Shown here one piece after another: positions 6,585-14,011 of a DNA stretch of 23,071 nt (the first letter of the stretch is position 1; each line of letters begins with the position of its first letter). This DNA is from Chloroflexota bacterium (GTDB lineage: Bacteria; Chloroflexota; Anaerolineae; CG2-30-64-16): assembly GCA_029555885.1 (NCBI GenBank), contig JAKPQT010000349.1, positions 1 to 23,071 of the forward strand. Reading direction: 5' to 3'. Under the pieces are notes generated by a model. That model saw only the letters and a list, made by a program, of their open reading frames with translations. It had not been told where the DNA came from and searched no databases. The translations under genes and the position numbers were made by a program.

Positions 6585-8237
6585 TCATTCCGTAATCTCG
6601 ATCCCGTAATACGGCATGTTGCTCCAGCCGTTCCAGGATACCTTGAAGTTCTTCACCTTGGGATGCACGACGAACAGGTGCTCCAGGTGGAAGAGCGGGA
6701 CGAAGGCGAAGTCCGTGTAGACGATCGTCTCCTCGATCTCCTGGTACAGCTTGTAACGCGCCTCCATGTCGGTCATCGTGCGTGCCTGTTCGAGCTTGTC
6801 CTGGACGTCCGCATTGGTGTAGTTCCAGGATCGGGCGACGGAGTTCCGCGGGGCGAAGAAGGTGTAGATGAAGTTGTCGGGGTCGTTATAATCCGCCGAC
6901 CAACTACTAACATAGTTGCCGAGCTTGCCCTCGCCGCGGGTGCCGAAGAAGGCCGAGTCATCCATCTGCTCGATCTTCGCACGGATGCCTACACCGCCGA
7001 GCATGGCAACCAGCGCCTCGTTGATCTTCAGTGTGCTGGGCGAGTCCACGGTCTGGTAGATGGTCATGTCGAACCCGTCTGCCAGGCCCGCCTCAGCCAG
7101 AAGGGCCTTCGACTTGTCGGGGTCGTAGGCGAAGCCGGGCAGGTTCGCGTTGTAGCCGGCCAACCCCGGAGCCAGGATGCCTTTCGCCGGTACGCCGGTG
7201 CCGTAATATAGCTTGTCGATAAGTGTCTGCCGGTCGATGGCGTACATCAACGCCTCGCGCACCTTCGGGTTGTCGAAGGGCGGAATCTGCTGGTTGATGC
7301 TCATGTAGTACGTGCCGACGCGCGGGCCGCTGACGATCTGGTCCTTCCACTCCGGGTCGTCCTGGAACTCCGGAATCTGCGACGTGGCGAGGTCGAGGTC
7401 GAACACATCGAGCTCGCCGCTGCGGAACATCAGGGCCTGCGTCTGCGGCTCGGGTACAATCTTCATGATGAGCTTGTCGAACTGGGCCGGGCCGCGGAAG
7501 TAATCGGCGAAGGCGGACAGTTGGATCTCGCTGTTGTAGGTCCACGAGTCGACCTTGAACGGGCCGGTGCCGACCGGCTTGATGCCAAAGTCCTCACCGA
7601 TTTCCTCGACGTACTTCTGTGAAAAGATGCAGCCGGCCGGGGTCGCAAGATTGGCGAGGAACGGTGCGAACGGCGCAGCCAGCGTGATTTCTACCGTGTT
7701 GTCGTCGATCTTCTTCAGCCCGGTTGTCTCCGTAGCTGCACCGTCCATGCGTTCCTGCGCACCGGCGATCATGTCCAGGAAGTCGGTGTTGAGGGCCTTC
7801 GTTGCAGGGTTGAGCATACGGTCGAAAGTATAGATCACGTCATCGGCAGTCAGGATATCGCCGTTGTGGAATTTCACGCCCTGGCGGAGATGGAAGGTGT
7901 ACACGAGGCCGTCGGGTGAGATATCCCAGCTTTCCGCCAGGCCGGGTTGAAGCTCGGAAACGCCGGGCGACGTGGTGACGGCCTCGACGAGGCGGTCGTA
8001 GACGTTGAGCGGGAGGAAGTACTCCTCCGTCGTCATCTGCGGATCGCCGGTGCCGGGATCACTGGTCTGCGCGATCGTCAGCGTTTTCGCGCCGGCGGCG
8101 GCAGCGGGGGCCGGGGCCTGTTGCTCCGCCTGGCCGGCAGCCGGAGACGGCGCCGTCGGGGCGGGAACACAGGCCGCGAGCAAGATCAACACTGTAAGCA
8201 CGAACAAGAGACGAGGGATGCCAGAACGGGATGCCAT
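6585..8237 (-). CDS. Peptide ABC transporter substrate-binding lipoprotein (family 5)
   Basis: A 550-residue extracellular solute-binding protein of family 5 (DppA/OppA type), which captures peptides or similar ligands and delivers them to the permeases encoded next. It begins with a lipoprotein signal peptide ending in LLAAC, so the cysteine is probably lipidated, followed by an Ala/Pro/Gln-rich linker. Family motifs follow: PQMTTEEYFLPLNVYDRLVE, LQPGLAESWDISPDGLVYTF, LRQGVKFHNGDILTADDVIY, NPKVREALMYAIDR and a C-terminal ADYNDPDNFIYTFF. ATG 8237 is chosen because GGAGGAG lies six bases upstream and the signal peptide begins there; an upstream in-frame ATG at 8357 lies before the promoter. 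The gene heads the operon and has its own strong promoter. Confidence 0.93.
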   Translation of the reverse strand: MASRSGIPRLLFVLTVLILLAACVPAPTAPSPAAGQAEQQAPAPAAAAGAKTLTIAQTSDPGTGDPQMTTEEYFLPLNVYDRLVEAVTTSPGVSELQPGLAESWDISPDGLVYTFHLRQGVKFHNGDILTADDVIYTFDRMLNPATKALNTDFLDMIAGAQERMDGAATETTGLKKIDDNTVEITLAAPFAPFLANLATPAGCIFSQKYVEEIGEDFGIKPVGTGPFKVDSWTYNSEIQLSAFADYFRGPAQFDKLIMKIVPEPQTQALMFRSGELDVFDLDLATSQIPEFQDDPEWKDQIVSGPRVGTYYMSINQQIPPFDNPKVREALMYAIDRQTLIDKLYYGTGVPAKGILAPGLAGYNANLPGFAYDPDKSKALLAEAGLADGFDMTIYQTVDSPSTLKINEALVAMLGGVGIRAKIEQMDDSAFFGTRGEGKLGNYVSSWSADYNDPDNFIYTFFAPRNSVARSWNYTNADVQDKLEQARTMTDMEARYKLYQEIEETIVYTDFAFVPLFHLEHLFVVHPKVKNFKVSWNGWSNMPYYGIEITE

Positions 8238-8336
8238 GTGAACTCCTCCGGGTTGAATGGATAGGGCGACACGGACGAAAGCTGGCCTGCGCCATTGCAG
8301 AGGTTCACGGCAAGGGGAAAACACTACGACAGCGGC

Positions 8337-8364
8337 ATTATAACTTACAGTGACCATGTGTCAA
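8337..8364 (-). promoter_or_regulatory. Consensus promoter of the peptide-transporter operon
   Basis: On the minus strand TTGACA (8359-8364), a 16-base spacer and TATAAT (8337-8342) match both consensus boxes exactly. Transcription would begin near 8330, giving a 5' leader of about 93 bases before the lipoprotein ATG at 8237. Confidence 0.8.
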
Positions 8365-8415
8365 GCGAGGTTTTGTTCGTTTGTTCGTGCAGGGGCGCGG
8401 AATCGGCGCGGGGCG

Positions 8416-8458
8416 CGAAAAGGCCAGGTCAGCCCCTCGCAGGAGGCTGCCTGGCCTT
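8416..8458 (-). terminator. Rho-independent terminator of the RlpA-like gene
   Basis: AAGGCCAGG plus CAGCC (8420-8434, with one bulged base) pairs with GGCTG plus CCTGGCCTT (8445-8458) around a 10-base loop. Read leftward, the stem ends in CCTTTTC just after the stop at 8463. It separates this gene from the next promoter. Confidence 0.7.
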
Positions 8459-8462
8459 GTTC

Positions 8463-8987
8463 TCAGTTTCCGGCTGTGACCGGCGGCACGTCCGACCAGT
8501 CAGGGATGTCGGGTCCTATGGGCGGCTCGAACAGCACGGTCACGCCTTCCAGCGGGCCGGCCATCCGCCACTTCATGGCGAGTTCGTAGCTGATGTCTGC
8601 GACCCAGCCTCGCTTACGCAAGTTGGGCCGGTGTTTGGCCTCGGCACAGTCCACCACCATCAGCGGCCCGTAGACCTCGCCGTCGGGATGCCTTAGCCAG
8701 ACCTGCTTGCCGATATACTGGGGCTCCAGCAGGGCGACCGCATCCAAGCAGTCAGGACACTCGGGTACGTGGCCCTTCCAAATCCGCCAGTTCCACACTC
8801 GTTTCATCAAACTACTGCCGCGCCCGTCGTGTGGACCGGCGTAGTACGTTACTTCGCCGGTCATGGGCGCTTCTGGTGCCTCGTTACTTACTGCTGCTGC
8901 GGTCACTTCGGCTGCTGCTGCCTGGTTCGCGAGGGGATGCGTTATCGATACAGCAGTCGCCAATATGATCGATGCAATCAAACTCAA
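8463..8987 (-). CDS. Small secreted protein with RlpA-like (double-psi beta-barrel) features
   Basis: The 174-residue product starts with a signal peptide (MSLIASIILATAVSITHPLA, then AAAAE). The mature part contains VTYYAGPHDGRGSSLM, a CPDC pair, then YIGKQVWLRHPDG and GPLMVVDCAE. It closes with GWVADISYELAMKWRMAG and GVTVLFEPP. The order 'VTYYxxxxDG ... vDxA ... DiSyelAxkw ... GvxxvxvE' resembles the RlpA/expansin-type double-psi barrel, whose members bind or cleave cell-wall glycan, but identity is low and the fold assignment is inference. The start is TTG at 8987 with GGAG seven bases upstream; no in-frame ATG exists nearby. The gene is a single unit with its own promoter, 5' hairpin and terminator. 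Confidence 0.65.
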   Translation of the reverse strand: MSLIASIILATAVSITHPLANQAAAAEVTAAAVSNEAPEAPMTGEVTYYAGPHDGRGSSLMKRVWNWRIWKGHVPECPDCLDAVALLEPQYIGKQVWLRHPDGEVYGPLMVVDCAEAKHRPNLRKRGWVADISYELAMKWRMAGPLEGVTVLFEPPIGPDIPDWSDVPPVTAGN

Positions 8988-9010
8988 ATCTACACTCCGG
9001 TGAATGTCGG

Positions 9011-9044
9011 GTTGCTGGAGCAGCTATACGGCCGCTCCAGCAAC
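9011..9044 (-). promoter_or_regulatory. 5' leader hairpin of the RlpA-like gene
   Basis: GTTGCTGGAGC (9011-9021) and GCTCCAGCAAC (9034-9044) form a perfect 11-pair stem around a 12-base loop. It begins only a few bases after the predicted transcription start and ends just before the Shine-Dalgarno. It may stabilise the mRNA or regulate it; as DNA it could also be an operator. Confidence 0.6.
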
Positions 9045-9047
9045 CGC

Positions 9048-9110
9048 AAAATATCACATTTGGAGTATTTTGTCAACCCCGTTTGCCTAAGTGACCGGCA
9101 TATCACATTT
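9048..9110 (-). promoter_or_regulatory. Promoter of the RlpA-like gene with two direct repeats
   Basis: On the minus strand TTGACA (9071-9076), a 17-base spacer and TATTTT (9048-9053) form a good sigma70-type promoter. An 11-base sequence, AAATGTGATAT on the minus strand, occurs twice: at 9051-9061 across the -10/spacer, and at 9100-9110 upstream of the -35. The spacing between copies is 49 bases. The positions suit a repressor or activator that binds repeated sites. Confidence 0.6.
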
Positions 9111-9167
9111 TATTCGTGAATGCTGTTGTTAGCACGCCCGCAGTAACCTGTCACAGCGGGGCGCCTC

Positions 9168-10103
9168 CTAGCAAATCTTCTCCTTCTGCCACCGGATCAG
9201 CTCGTCCCAGGGCGACAGGCGGAGGTCATGCTTCTGCCAGTAGTACTTCAGCTCGTCGGTCGGCCAGTCCGCGTAGAGCTCATCCCACGGCGCCACCTGC
9301 ATGTGCGGCTGGAGCGATTTCTCCTCGATGTTCTCATCCGCCGGCTGGTAGCGATAGTCGACCGATAGCCGCGCGCGATCACGATCCTGGTGGGGCAGCG
9401 ACTTGTGGACGGTCGTGCTGACGAAGGTCAGCACATCGCCCACGCGATAGTCCTCTTCGATCCAGGGCAGCCCTACATTGCACAGGATAGCCTCCAGTCC
9501 GCCCGCGCCCTCAGCGTGAGTGACGGACAGCACACCCAGCCGGTGCGAGCCGGGCATCACGGCCAGCCCGCCCAGCTCGCGCGGGATGTCGCCGAGCGGA
9601 ATCCACGCGGTCCAAACGTTCTGCGTGCCCTGGATGTGGATGAAGTCCTGGTGGATCGGTGTGGGCCTGTTGTTGGGGCAGGGCACCATCAGCCGCGCGA
9701 TATTGCGCGGATGCGGCAGCGTCGGCCTGCCGAAAAGCGTATCGTAGATGCGCAACATCTGTGGGTGATGGGGTAGCGCGTGGAAGATCTGGAGCTTCTG
9801 TAGGTCGTGATATGCTGCCTGCGTGACGCCCGTGCCGCCCCAGGATTCCATATCGCGCACGTTTTCGTGGTCGACCCAGCCCTCCATGATGTCGCGGTCT
9901 GTGCGCACCATCTTGTGTTTGACCATGATCCCCAACAACTGGCGGCGCACTTCCAGGACATCTTCCGCAGGCAGCAGCCCGCGGAAGAAGAGATAGCCGT
10001 CCCGATCGGCGCGGGCGCGCAGCTCTTCCGGCCGGTCGAGCACGGGAGTAGAGTCTTCGAAACCGACAATAACAGTTGGCTCCTGGCTGGTTGTAGCGGT
10101 CAT
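9168..10103 (-). CDS. Phytanoyl-CoA dioxygenase (PhyH) family iron/2-oxoglutarate oxygenase
   Basis: A 311-residue member of the PhyH family: non-haem iron oxygenases that use 2-oxoglutarate and O2 to hydroxylate small molecules. The 2-His-1-carboxylate triad is visible as H151 and D153 (PIHQDF) and H233 (STTVHKSLPHQ), followed by RARLSVDYRYQP, whose arginine probably binds 2-oxoglutarate. The N-terminal LRARADRDGYLFFRGLLPAE is the usual opening of the family. GGLAVMPGSHRLG is also typical. I take ATG 10103, where AGGAGG lies 13 bases upstream; an earlier ATG at 10151 would precede that site. The substrate is unknown; bacterial members often act on secondary metabolites, so the family name should not be read as phytanic acid metabolism. 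Confidence 0.85.
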   Translation of the reverse strand: MTATTSQEPTVIVGFEDSTPVLDRPEELRARADRDGYLFFRGLLPAEDVLEVRRQLLGIMVKHKMVRTDRDIMEGWVDHENVRDMESWGGTGVTQAAYHDLQKLQIFHALPHHPQMLRIYDTLFGRPTLPHPRNIARLMVPCPNNRPTPIHQDFIHIQGTQNVWTAWIPLGDIPRELGGLAVMPGSHRLGVLSVTHAEGAGGLEAILCNVGLPWIEEDYRVGDVLTFVSTTVHKSLPHQDRDRARLSVDYRYQPADENIEEKSLQPHMQVAPWDELYADWPTDELKYYWQKHDLRLSPWDELIRWQKEKIC

Positions 10104-10263
10104 ATGGTCTTTTGCGCCTCCTGATACCTCGTATGGCAAACAGGGTAGCACGGAACTTGTGCGATGTATGTGGCGTGCCTGCCAATGAGCCAGGACGCCA
10201 GGTACGAAGTCTCGCAGGTCGGGTTCGTGCCGCCACTGCCTGACGCCTCGTCCCTATGTGACC

Positions 10264-10326
10264 GTAGCCTAGCCCCTTGTGGGCGTCCGGCCAGACGAGC
10301 CAGGCGGCCACAAGGGCCTAGACTAC
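10264..10326. repeat. Inverted repeat (CCTTGTGG family)
   Basis: GTAGCCTAGCCCCTTGTGG (10264-10282) and CCACAAGGGCCTAGACTAC (10308-10326) are inverted copies with two mismatches around a 25-base loop. The layout is like the 3204-3273 element but the sequence is different. No T-run follows. Confidence 0.7.
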
Positions 10327-10383
10327 AGCTTGCCTCGGAATCTGTGCCTACATTTGGAATTCCTGGCGCAAGCCCCGTTTTCT

Positions 10384-10412
10384 TTGCCTTCGAAGGCTTC
10401 CGGTGCTATAAT
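10384..10412 (+). promoter_or_regulatory. Promoter of the flippase-like gene and probably of the glycan cluster
   Basis: TTGCCT (10384-10389), a 17-base spacer and a perfect TATAAT (10407-10412). Transcription would start near 10419, about 30 bases before the likely TTG start. Confidence 0.65.
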
Positions 10413-10451
10413 TTGCCGTCAAAACTTTGCGGCGCGGAAGGGGTGCTCGCT

Positions 10452-11552
10452 TTGCCGATAGATGCTCAAGAGGACAGGGTGCTCGGTCCCGCGGAGGATG
10501 CCGGGGCGCCGATCACCCGGCGGGCGCCTGGTTTGGCGCGCGGCCGGTCCTCGCGGGCCCGGCTCCAACGGGTCTTCGAGGTTGCCGTGAGCCTGGTCTT
10601 CCTGGGGCTCGCGCTGCGCAAGATCAGCTTTCGCGAGCTCTGGGCGGCACTCACGACGGCCAACTGGCTGTGGCTGATTCCCTGCGTGCTGATTACGGTT
10701 GGTCTGCTGCTCCTCAAGGGGTGGCGCTGGCAACTGCTCTTCATGCCGGAACACCGGCTGCCGTTCAAGCCGGTCTTTGTCGCGCTGTGTGCGGGCTATC
10801 TCGCAAGCAACGTCTTTCCGGCGCGCGCTGGGGAGCTTGTGCGTCTTGTCCTGCTGGTGAGCGACCAGCCGGTCGATGCTGCGCGCACGCTCTCCACGAT
10901 TGTCGTGGAGCGCCTGCTGGATGTGTTGACCTTGCTGGTGTTGATGGTGGTGCTGTTGCCCTTTGTGGACCTGCCGCCGTGGATGCGCAGCTCCGGACAG
11001 TTGCTCGGCGTGGCCGCGCTGGTGGCCGCCGGGCTGATTGTGCTTCTCTCTTTCTGGAAAGAGCGCTTGCTGGCGCTGGCACACACCATCCTGCGCCCCA
11101 TCCGTTTCCTGGACCGGCCGGGTGTCTATGCGGCCATCGGGCATCTGATCGACGGGTTCGCCACGTTGCGCGGGCGGCTGGGCCTCGCTCTGATCGGCAT
11201 CTCGTTCCTGGCGTGGCTGGCCGTCGTCGTGGAAGCCTGGACTGCTGCGGTTGCCGTCCGGCTGGATGCGCCCATCACGGCCATCACGCTGGCCGTGGTC
11301 GTCACGTCGCTGGGCATGGTCGTGCCGTCGTCGCCCGGTTACATCGGCATCTTCCACTATCTGGTTACGGTGGCGCTCGCACCGTTCGGCGTGCCCAAAG
11401 AGATGGCGCTTTCCTTCGCGCTCGTCTGGCATGCAGCCAACTACCTGACGTTGAGCGGGTCCGGCGTGATCGCGCTGTGGGCGCATGGCACATCGCTCGG
11501 CCAGGTGTTGGCGCGCTGGCGCAACCGCGACCTGCCGGCGGAGAGCGCCTGA
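10452..11552 (+). CDS. Flippase-like membrane protein (UPF0104 / LPG-synthase TM family)
   Basis: An integral membrane protein of about 366 residues with eight or so hydrophobic segments. It belongs to the lysylphosphatidylglycerol synthase transmembrane (AglD/MprF N-domain, UPF0104) family. Recognisable motifs are LKGWRWQLLF near the second helix, LCAGYLASNVFPARAGELVR, STIVVERLLDVLTLL and the late VVPSSPGYIGIFHYL. Homologues are thought to move lipids or lipid-linked sugars or to support glycosylation; the reaction is not proven. The start is uncertain. I prefer TTG 10452, which has GGAAGGGG eight bases upstream and follows the promoter; GTG 10479 is a fair alternative. Earlier in-frame ATGs lie upstream of the promoter. 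It precedes the nucleotide-sugar and glycosyltransferase genes by 90 bases. Confidence 0.82.
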   Translation: MPIDAQEDRVLGPAEDAGAPITRRAPGLARGRSSRARLQRVFEVAVSLVFLGLALRKISFRELWAALTTANWLWLIPCVLITVGLLLLKGWRWQLLFMPEHRLPFKPVFVALCAGYLASNVFPARAGELVRLVLLVSDQPVDAARTLSTIVVERLLDVLTLLVLMVVLLPFVDLPPWMRSSGQLLGVAALVAAGLIVLLSFWKERLLALAHTILRPIRFLDRPGVYAAIGHLIDGFATLRGRLGLALIGISFLAWLAVVVEAWTAAVAVRLDAPITAITLAVVVTSLGMVVPSSPGYIGIFHYLVTVALAPFGVPKEMALSFALVWHAANYLTLSGSGVIALWAHGTSLGQVLARWRNRDLPAESA

Positions 11553-11641
11553 GGGCAACCATGGAATCCGCTGACCACGCGGCAGCAGGCGACTACCATC
11601 TGGTCGTATTCAGCGCGGTGATTATGTTTTAAGGGGGTATG

Positions 11642-12664
11642 ATGCGCATACTGATTACTGGCGGCGCGGGTTTCATTGGTTGCAACCTCGCGGCCGCGTG
11701 TATCCGGGCCGGGCACCAGGTTACGATCTATGACAACCTGTCGCGGCGCGGCAGCTCAGCCAATCTGACCTGGTTGAAGGGGCAGTTCGGCGACAGCTTC
11801 GCCATCGACCTGGGCGATATCCGCGAGGCCGCGGCCATCGAACGGGCGGCGCAGGGACAGGAGGCCATCTACCATCTGGCCGCGCAGACCGCGGTTACAA
11901 CCTCGGTCACAGACCCGCGCACGGATTTCGAGATCAACGCGCTCGGCACGTTCAATGTGCTGGAGGCGGCGCGCAAGGCGGGGCAGAACCCGGTCTTCAT
12001 CTATTCGTCCACGAATAAGGTGTACGGAGGGATGGAGGATGCGCCGGCGGTCGAGCTGGCGACGCGCTATGAGCTGCCGGACTATCCGGCGGGGGTCAGC
12101 GAGGCGCGGCCGCTGGATTTCCACAGTCCCTACGGCTGCAGCAAGGGCGCAGCGGACCAGTATGTGCGGGACTATGCGCGTATCTACGGGCTGCGCTCGG
12201 TCGTGTTCCGGCAGTCGTGCATCTACGGCCAGCGCCAGATGGGCGTCGAGGACCAGGGCTGGGTGGCGTGGTTCATCATCGCCGCCATCACGGGCAAGCC
12301 CATCACCATCTACGGCGACGGCAAGCAGGTGCGTGACCTGCTGCACGTGGATGACCTGGTGGCGGCGTTCCAAACAGCCACCGAGCGCATCGATGTGACC
12401 GCGGGACAGGTGTACAACCTGGGCGGCGGCCCGCAGAACACCCTCTCCATCTGGGCGGAGTTCGGACCCCTGCTCAAGGACGTCCTGGGGAAGGACGTCA
12501 TCCCCGCGGCCTTCCGGGATTGGCGGCCCGGCGATCAGCCCGTCTTCATCGCGGATATCGCCAAGGCGGAGGCCGAGTTTGGCTGGCGGCCGCGCATCAG
12601 CGTCCGCGAGGGCATTGCACGGCTCGCCCGTTGGGTCGAGGATAACCGTGATTTGTTTGCATAA
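11642..12664 (+). CDS. CDP-paratose 2-epimerase-like NAD-dependent sugar epimerase
   Basis: A 340-residue extended SDR enzyme. The NAD-binding glycine motif GGAGFIG is at residues 7-13. The catalytic set is visible as SSTNKVYG (residues 122-129) and the YxxxK pair Y164/K168 in HSPYGCSKGAADQYV. The block FHSPYGCSKGAADQY, the following RQSCIYGQRQMG with EDQGWVAWF, and GDGKQVRDLLHVDDLV are close to CDP-paratose 2-epimerase (CDP-tyvelose epimerase), which interconverts CDP-paratose and CDP-tyvelose. Other SDR epimerases (UDP-glucose type) remain possible, because no genes of the CDP-dideoxyhexose pathway are in view. ATG 11642 is favoured over 11639 because AGGGGG then has a workable spacing. It probably provides an activated sugar for the glycosyltransferases downstream. 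Confidence 0.85.
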   Translation: MRILITGGAGFIGCNLAAACIRAGHQVTIYDNLSRRGSSANLTWLKGQFGDSFAIDLGDIREAAAIERAAQGQEAIYHLAAQTAVTTSVTDPRTDFEINALGTFNVLEAARKAGQNPVFIYSSTNKVYGGMEDAPAVELATRYELPDYPAGVSEARPLDFHSPYGCSKGAADQYVRDYARIYGLRSVVFRQSCIYGQRQMGVEDQGWVAWFIIAAITGKPITIYGDGKQVRDLLHVDDLVAAFQTATERIDVTAGQVYNLGGGPQNTLSIWAEFGPLLKDVLGKDVIPAAFRDWRPGDQPVFIADIAKAEAEFGWRPRISVREGIARLARWVEDNRDLFA

Positions 12665-12680
12665 TCCGGCGGTGAAATAG

Positions 12681-12720
12681 AACGCTGATGACGCTGATCG
12701 AACTGATCAACAGGATATTC
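12681..12720. repeat. Short-word repeat (CGCTGATGACGCTGATC)
   Basis: The word CGCTGAT occurs twice, then GAACTGATCAACAGGAT follows. It fills most of the 101-base gap before the GT4 gene. Flanking CGGTGAAAT and ATTTCGCCG form a short imperfect inverted pair around it. Confidence 0.5.
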
Positions 12721-12765
12721 ATCGTCCCATTTCGCCGTCCGGCCAAGAGGAACTGTCGGTAGCGC

Positions 12766-13956
12766 ATGAAGGTTCTGTTCATCTTAACGTATTACCGGCC
12801 CCATGTGAGCGGGCTGACCATCTATGTGGAGCGGTTGGCGCGGGAGCTGGCGGCGCGGGGACATGAAGTCACGGTGCTGACCTCGCACTATGCCGCGCAT
12901 CTGCCGCGCGAGGAACGGATGGACGGCGTGCGCGTCGTACGCGTGCCGGTGCTCTTCCGGTTCAACAAGGGTGTGTTCATGCCTGCGTTTCCGAGGTACG
13001 CGTGGCGTGAGATTCGCCGCGCCGATGTGGTCAGCATCCATCTGCCCCAGATCGAGGCCGCGCTGAGCGCACTGCTGGCCCGCCTCGGCGGGCGCAAGCC
13101 GCTGTTGACCTATCACTGCGACCTGCAGATGCCGCCGGTCTGGTATGGCAAGCTCGTAGACCGGTTCACCTACTGGGACAATGTCCTGGCGGGCGCGCTG
13201 GCCGACACGGTGGTGGCCTATACCGAGGACTTTGCGCGACACAGCCCGTTTCTGGCGCGCTTTCGGGCAGGCAGCGGGGGGAAGCTGCGCGTCATCCTGC
13301 CTCCGGTGGTCATTCCCGATCCTACGCCGGAGGGCATGGCCGCCCTGGCCGCGCGGATCGGGCTGCCCGCAGACGGTGGTACGTCTGTTGAAAGGAGGCC
13401 GCGCGTCATCGGGTTTGCCGCCCGATTCGCCTACGAGAAGGGTGCGGATTACCTTATCAACGCCATCCCCCACATCCTGCGCGAGATGCCCAACATCCGG
13501 CTGGCGTTTGCAGGGCCTTACGGCAAGGACGTCATCGGGGAGACGATCTGGGATGACCTGCAGCCGCTCATCAAGCAGTACGAGCCCTACCTGACCTTCC
13601 TGGGGACACTGAATCCGGCGCAGATGGCGGACTTCTATGCCCTGTGCGACGTGGTCACGGTCGCATCCATCAACAACACGGAATCGTTCGGACTGGTGCA
13701 GGTCGAGGCGTTCATGTGCGGGACGCCGGTCGTCGCAACCAATCTGCCGGGCGTGCGCCAGCCGGTCACGATGACCGGCATGGGCGAAATCGTGCCCATT
13801 GCGGATGCCGAAGCGCTGGCTGCGGGCATCGTCAAGGTCCTGCGCGATCCGCAGCGCTACATCAAGCCGCGCGGGGAAATCATGCGCCGCTTCGAGCTGA
13901 AGCAGACGGTCGATGCGTATGAGGCGCTGTTCCGTGAGAAGGCTCGCCGGGAATAA
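12766..13956 (+). CDS. Glycosyltransferase family 4 (GT-B fold)
   Basis: A 396-residue GT-B retaining glycosyltransferase, likely at the inner face of the membrane, that transfers a sugar from a nucleotide donor to a lipid- or glycan-linked acceptor. The N-terminal domain begins MKVLFILTYYRPHVSGLTIY with GHEVTVLTS. The C-terminal domain has VIGFAARFAYEKGADYLINA and then the EX7E motif ESFGLVQVEAF followed by CGTPVVATNLPGVRQPV, all standard for GT4 (Glyco_transf_4 plus Glycos_transf_1). The donor and acceptor cannot be told from sequence. AAGAGGAA lies 13 bases upstream of the ATG at 12766, a long spacing. It lies between the sugar epimerase and a methyltransferase, consistent with one surface-glycan pathway. 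Confidence 0.9.
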   Translation: MKVLFILTYYRPHVSGLTIYVERLARELAARGHEVTVLTSHYAAHLPREERMDGVRVVRVPVLFRFNKGVFMPAFPRYAWREIRRADVVSIHLPQIEAALSALLARLGGRKPLLTYHCDLQMPPVWYGKLVDRFTYWDNVLAGALADTVVAYTEDFARHSPFLARFRAGSGGKLRVILPPVVIPDPTPEGMAALAARIGLPADGGTSVERRPRVIGFAARFAYEKGADYLINAIPHILREMPNIRLAFAGPYGKDVIGETIWDDLQPLIKQYEPYLTFLGTLNPAQMADFYALCDVVTVASINNTESFGLVQVEAFMCGTPVVATNLPGVRQPVTMTGMGEIVPIADAEALAAGIVKVLRDPQRYIKPRGEIMRRFELKQTVDAYEALFREKARRE

Positions 13957-13964
13957 TAGCGTCC

Positions 13965-13997
13965 AGACCTTCCAGGTCTACGAGACCTGGAAGGTCT
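13965..13997. repeat. Perfect hairpin repeat (AGACCTTCCAGGTCT)
   Basis: AGACCTTCCAGGTCT (13965-13979) and its exact inverse (13983-13997) flank a three-base loop. Each arm is itself nearly palindromic (AGACCT...AGGTCT). It lies in the 55-base gap between the GT4 stop and the methyltransferase start; no T-run follows, so termination is unlikely. Confidence 0.75.
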
Positions 13998-14011
13998 CGT
14001 AGTGGAAGCCC

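Larger units (their letters stand above)
10104..10451. other. Non-coding interval between PhyH and flippase-like genes
   Basis: About 350 bases without a convincing gene. A rightward frame is open through it, but its translation is arginine/proline-rich and unlike any protein, and the promoter at 10384-10412 lies inside it. The interval holds an inverted repeat (10264-10326) and that promoter. I could not identify a clear promoter for the leftward PhyH gene. Confidence 0.6.

Noticed and set aside
9085..9110. CRP-type site from TGTGATATGCCGGTCAC on the minus strand
   Set aside because: The half-sites TGTGA and TCAC are separated by eight bases rather than six, so it does not match the CRP palindrome; it is reported only as a repeated 11-base sequence.
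10164..10451. N-terminal extension of the flippase-like protein starting at ATG 10164
   Set aside because: The translation is arginine/proline-rich and passes through an inverted repeat and the promoter at 10384-10412; family homology begins well downstream.
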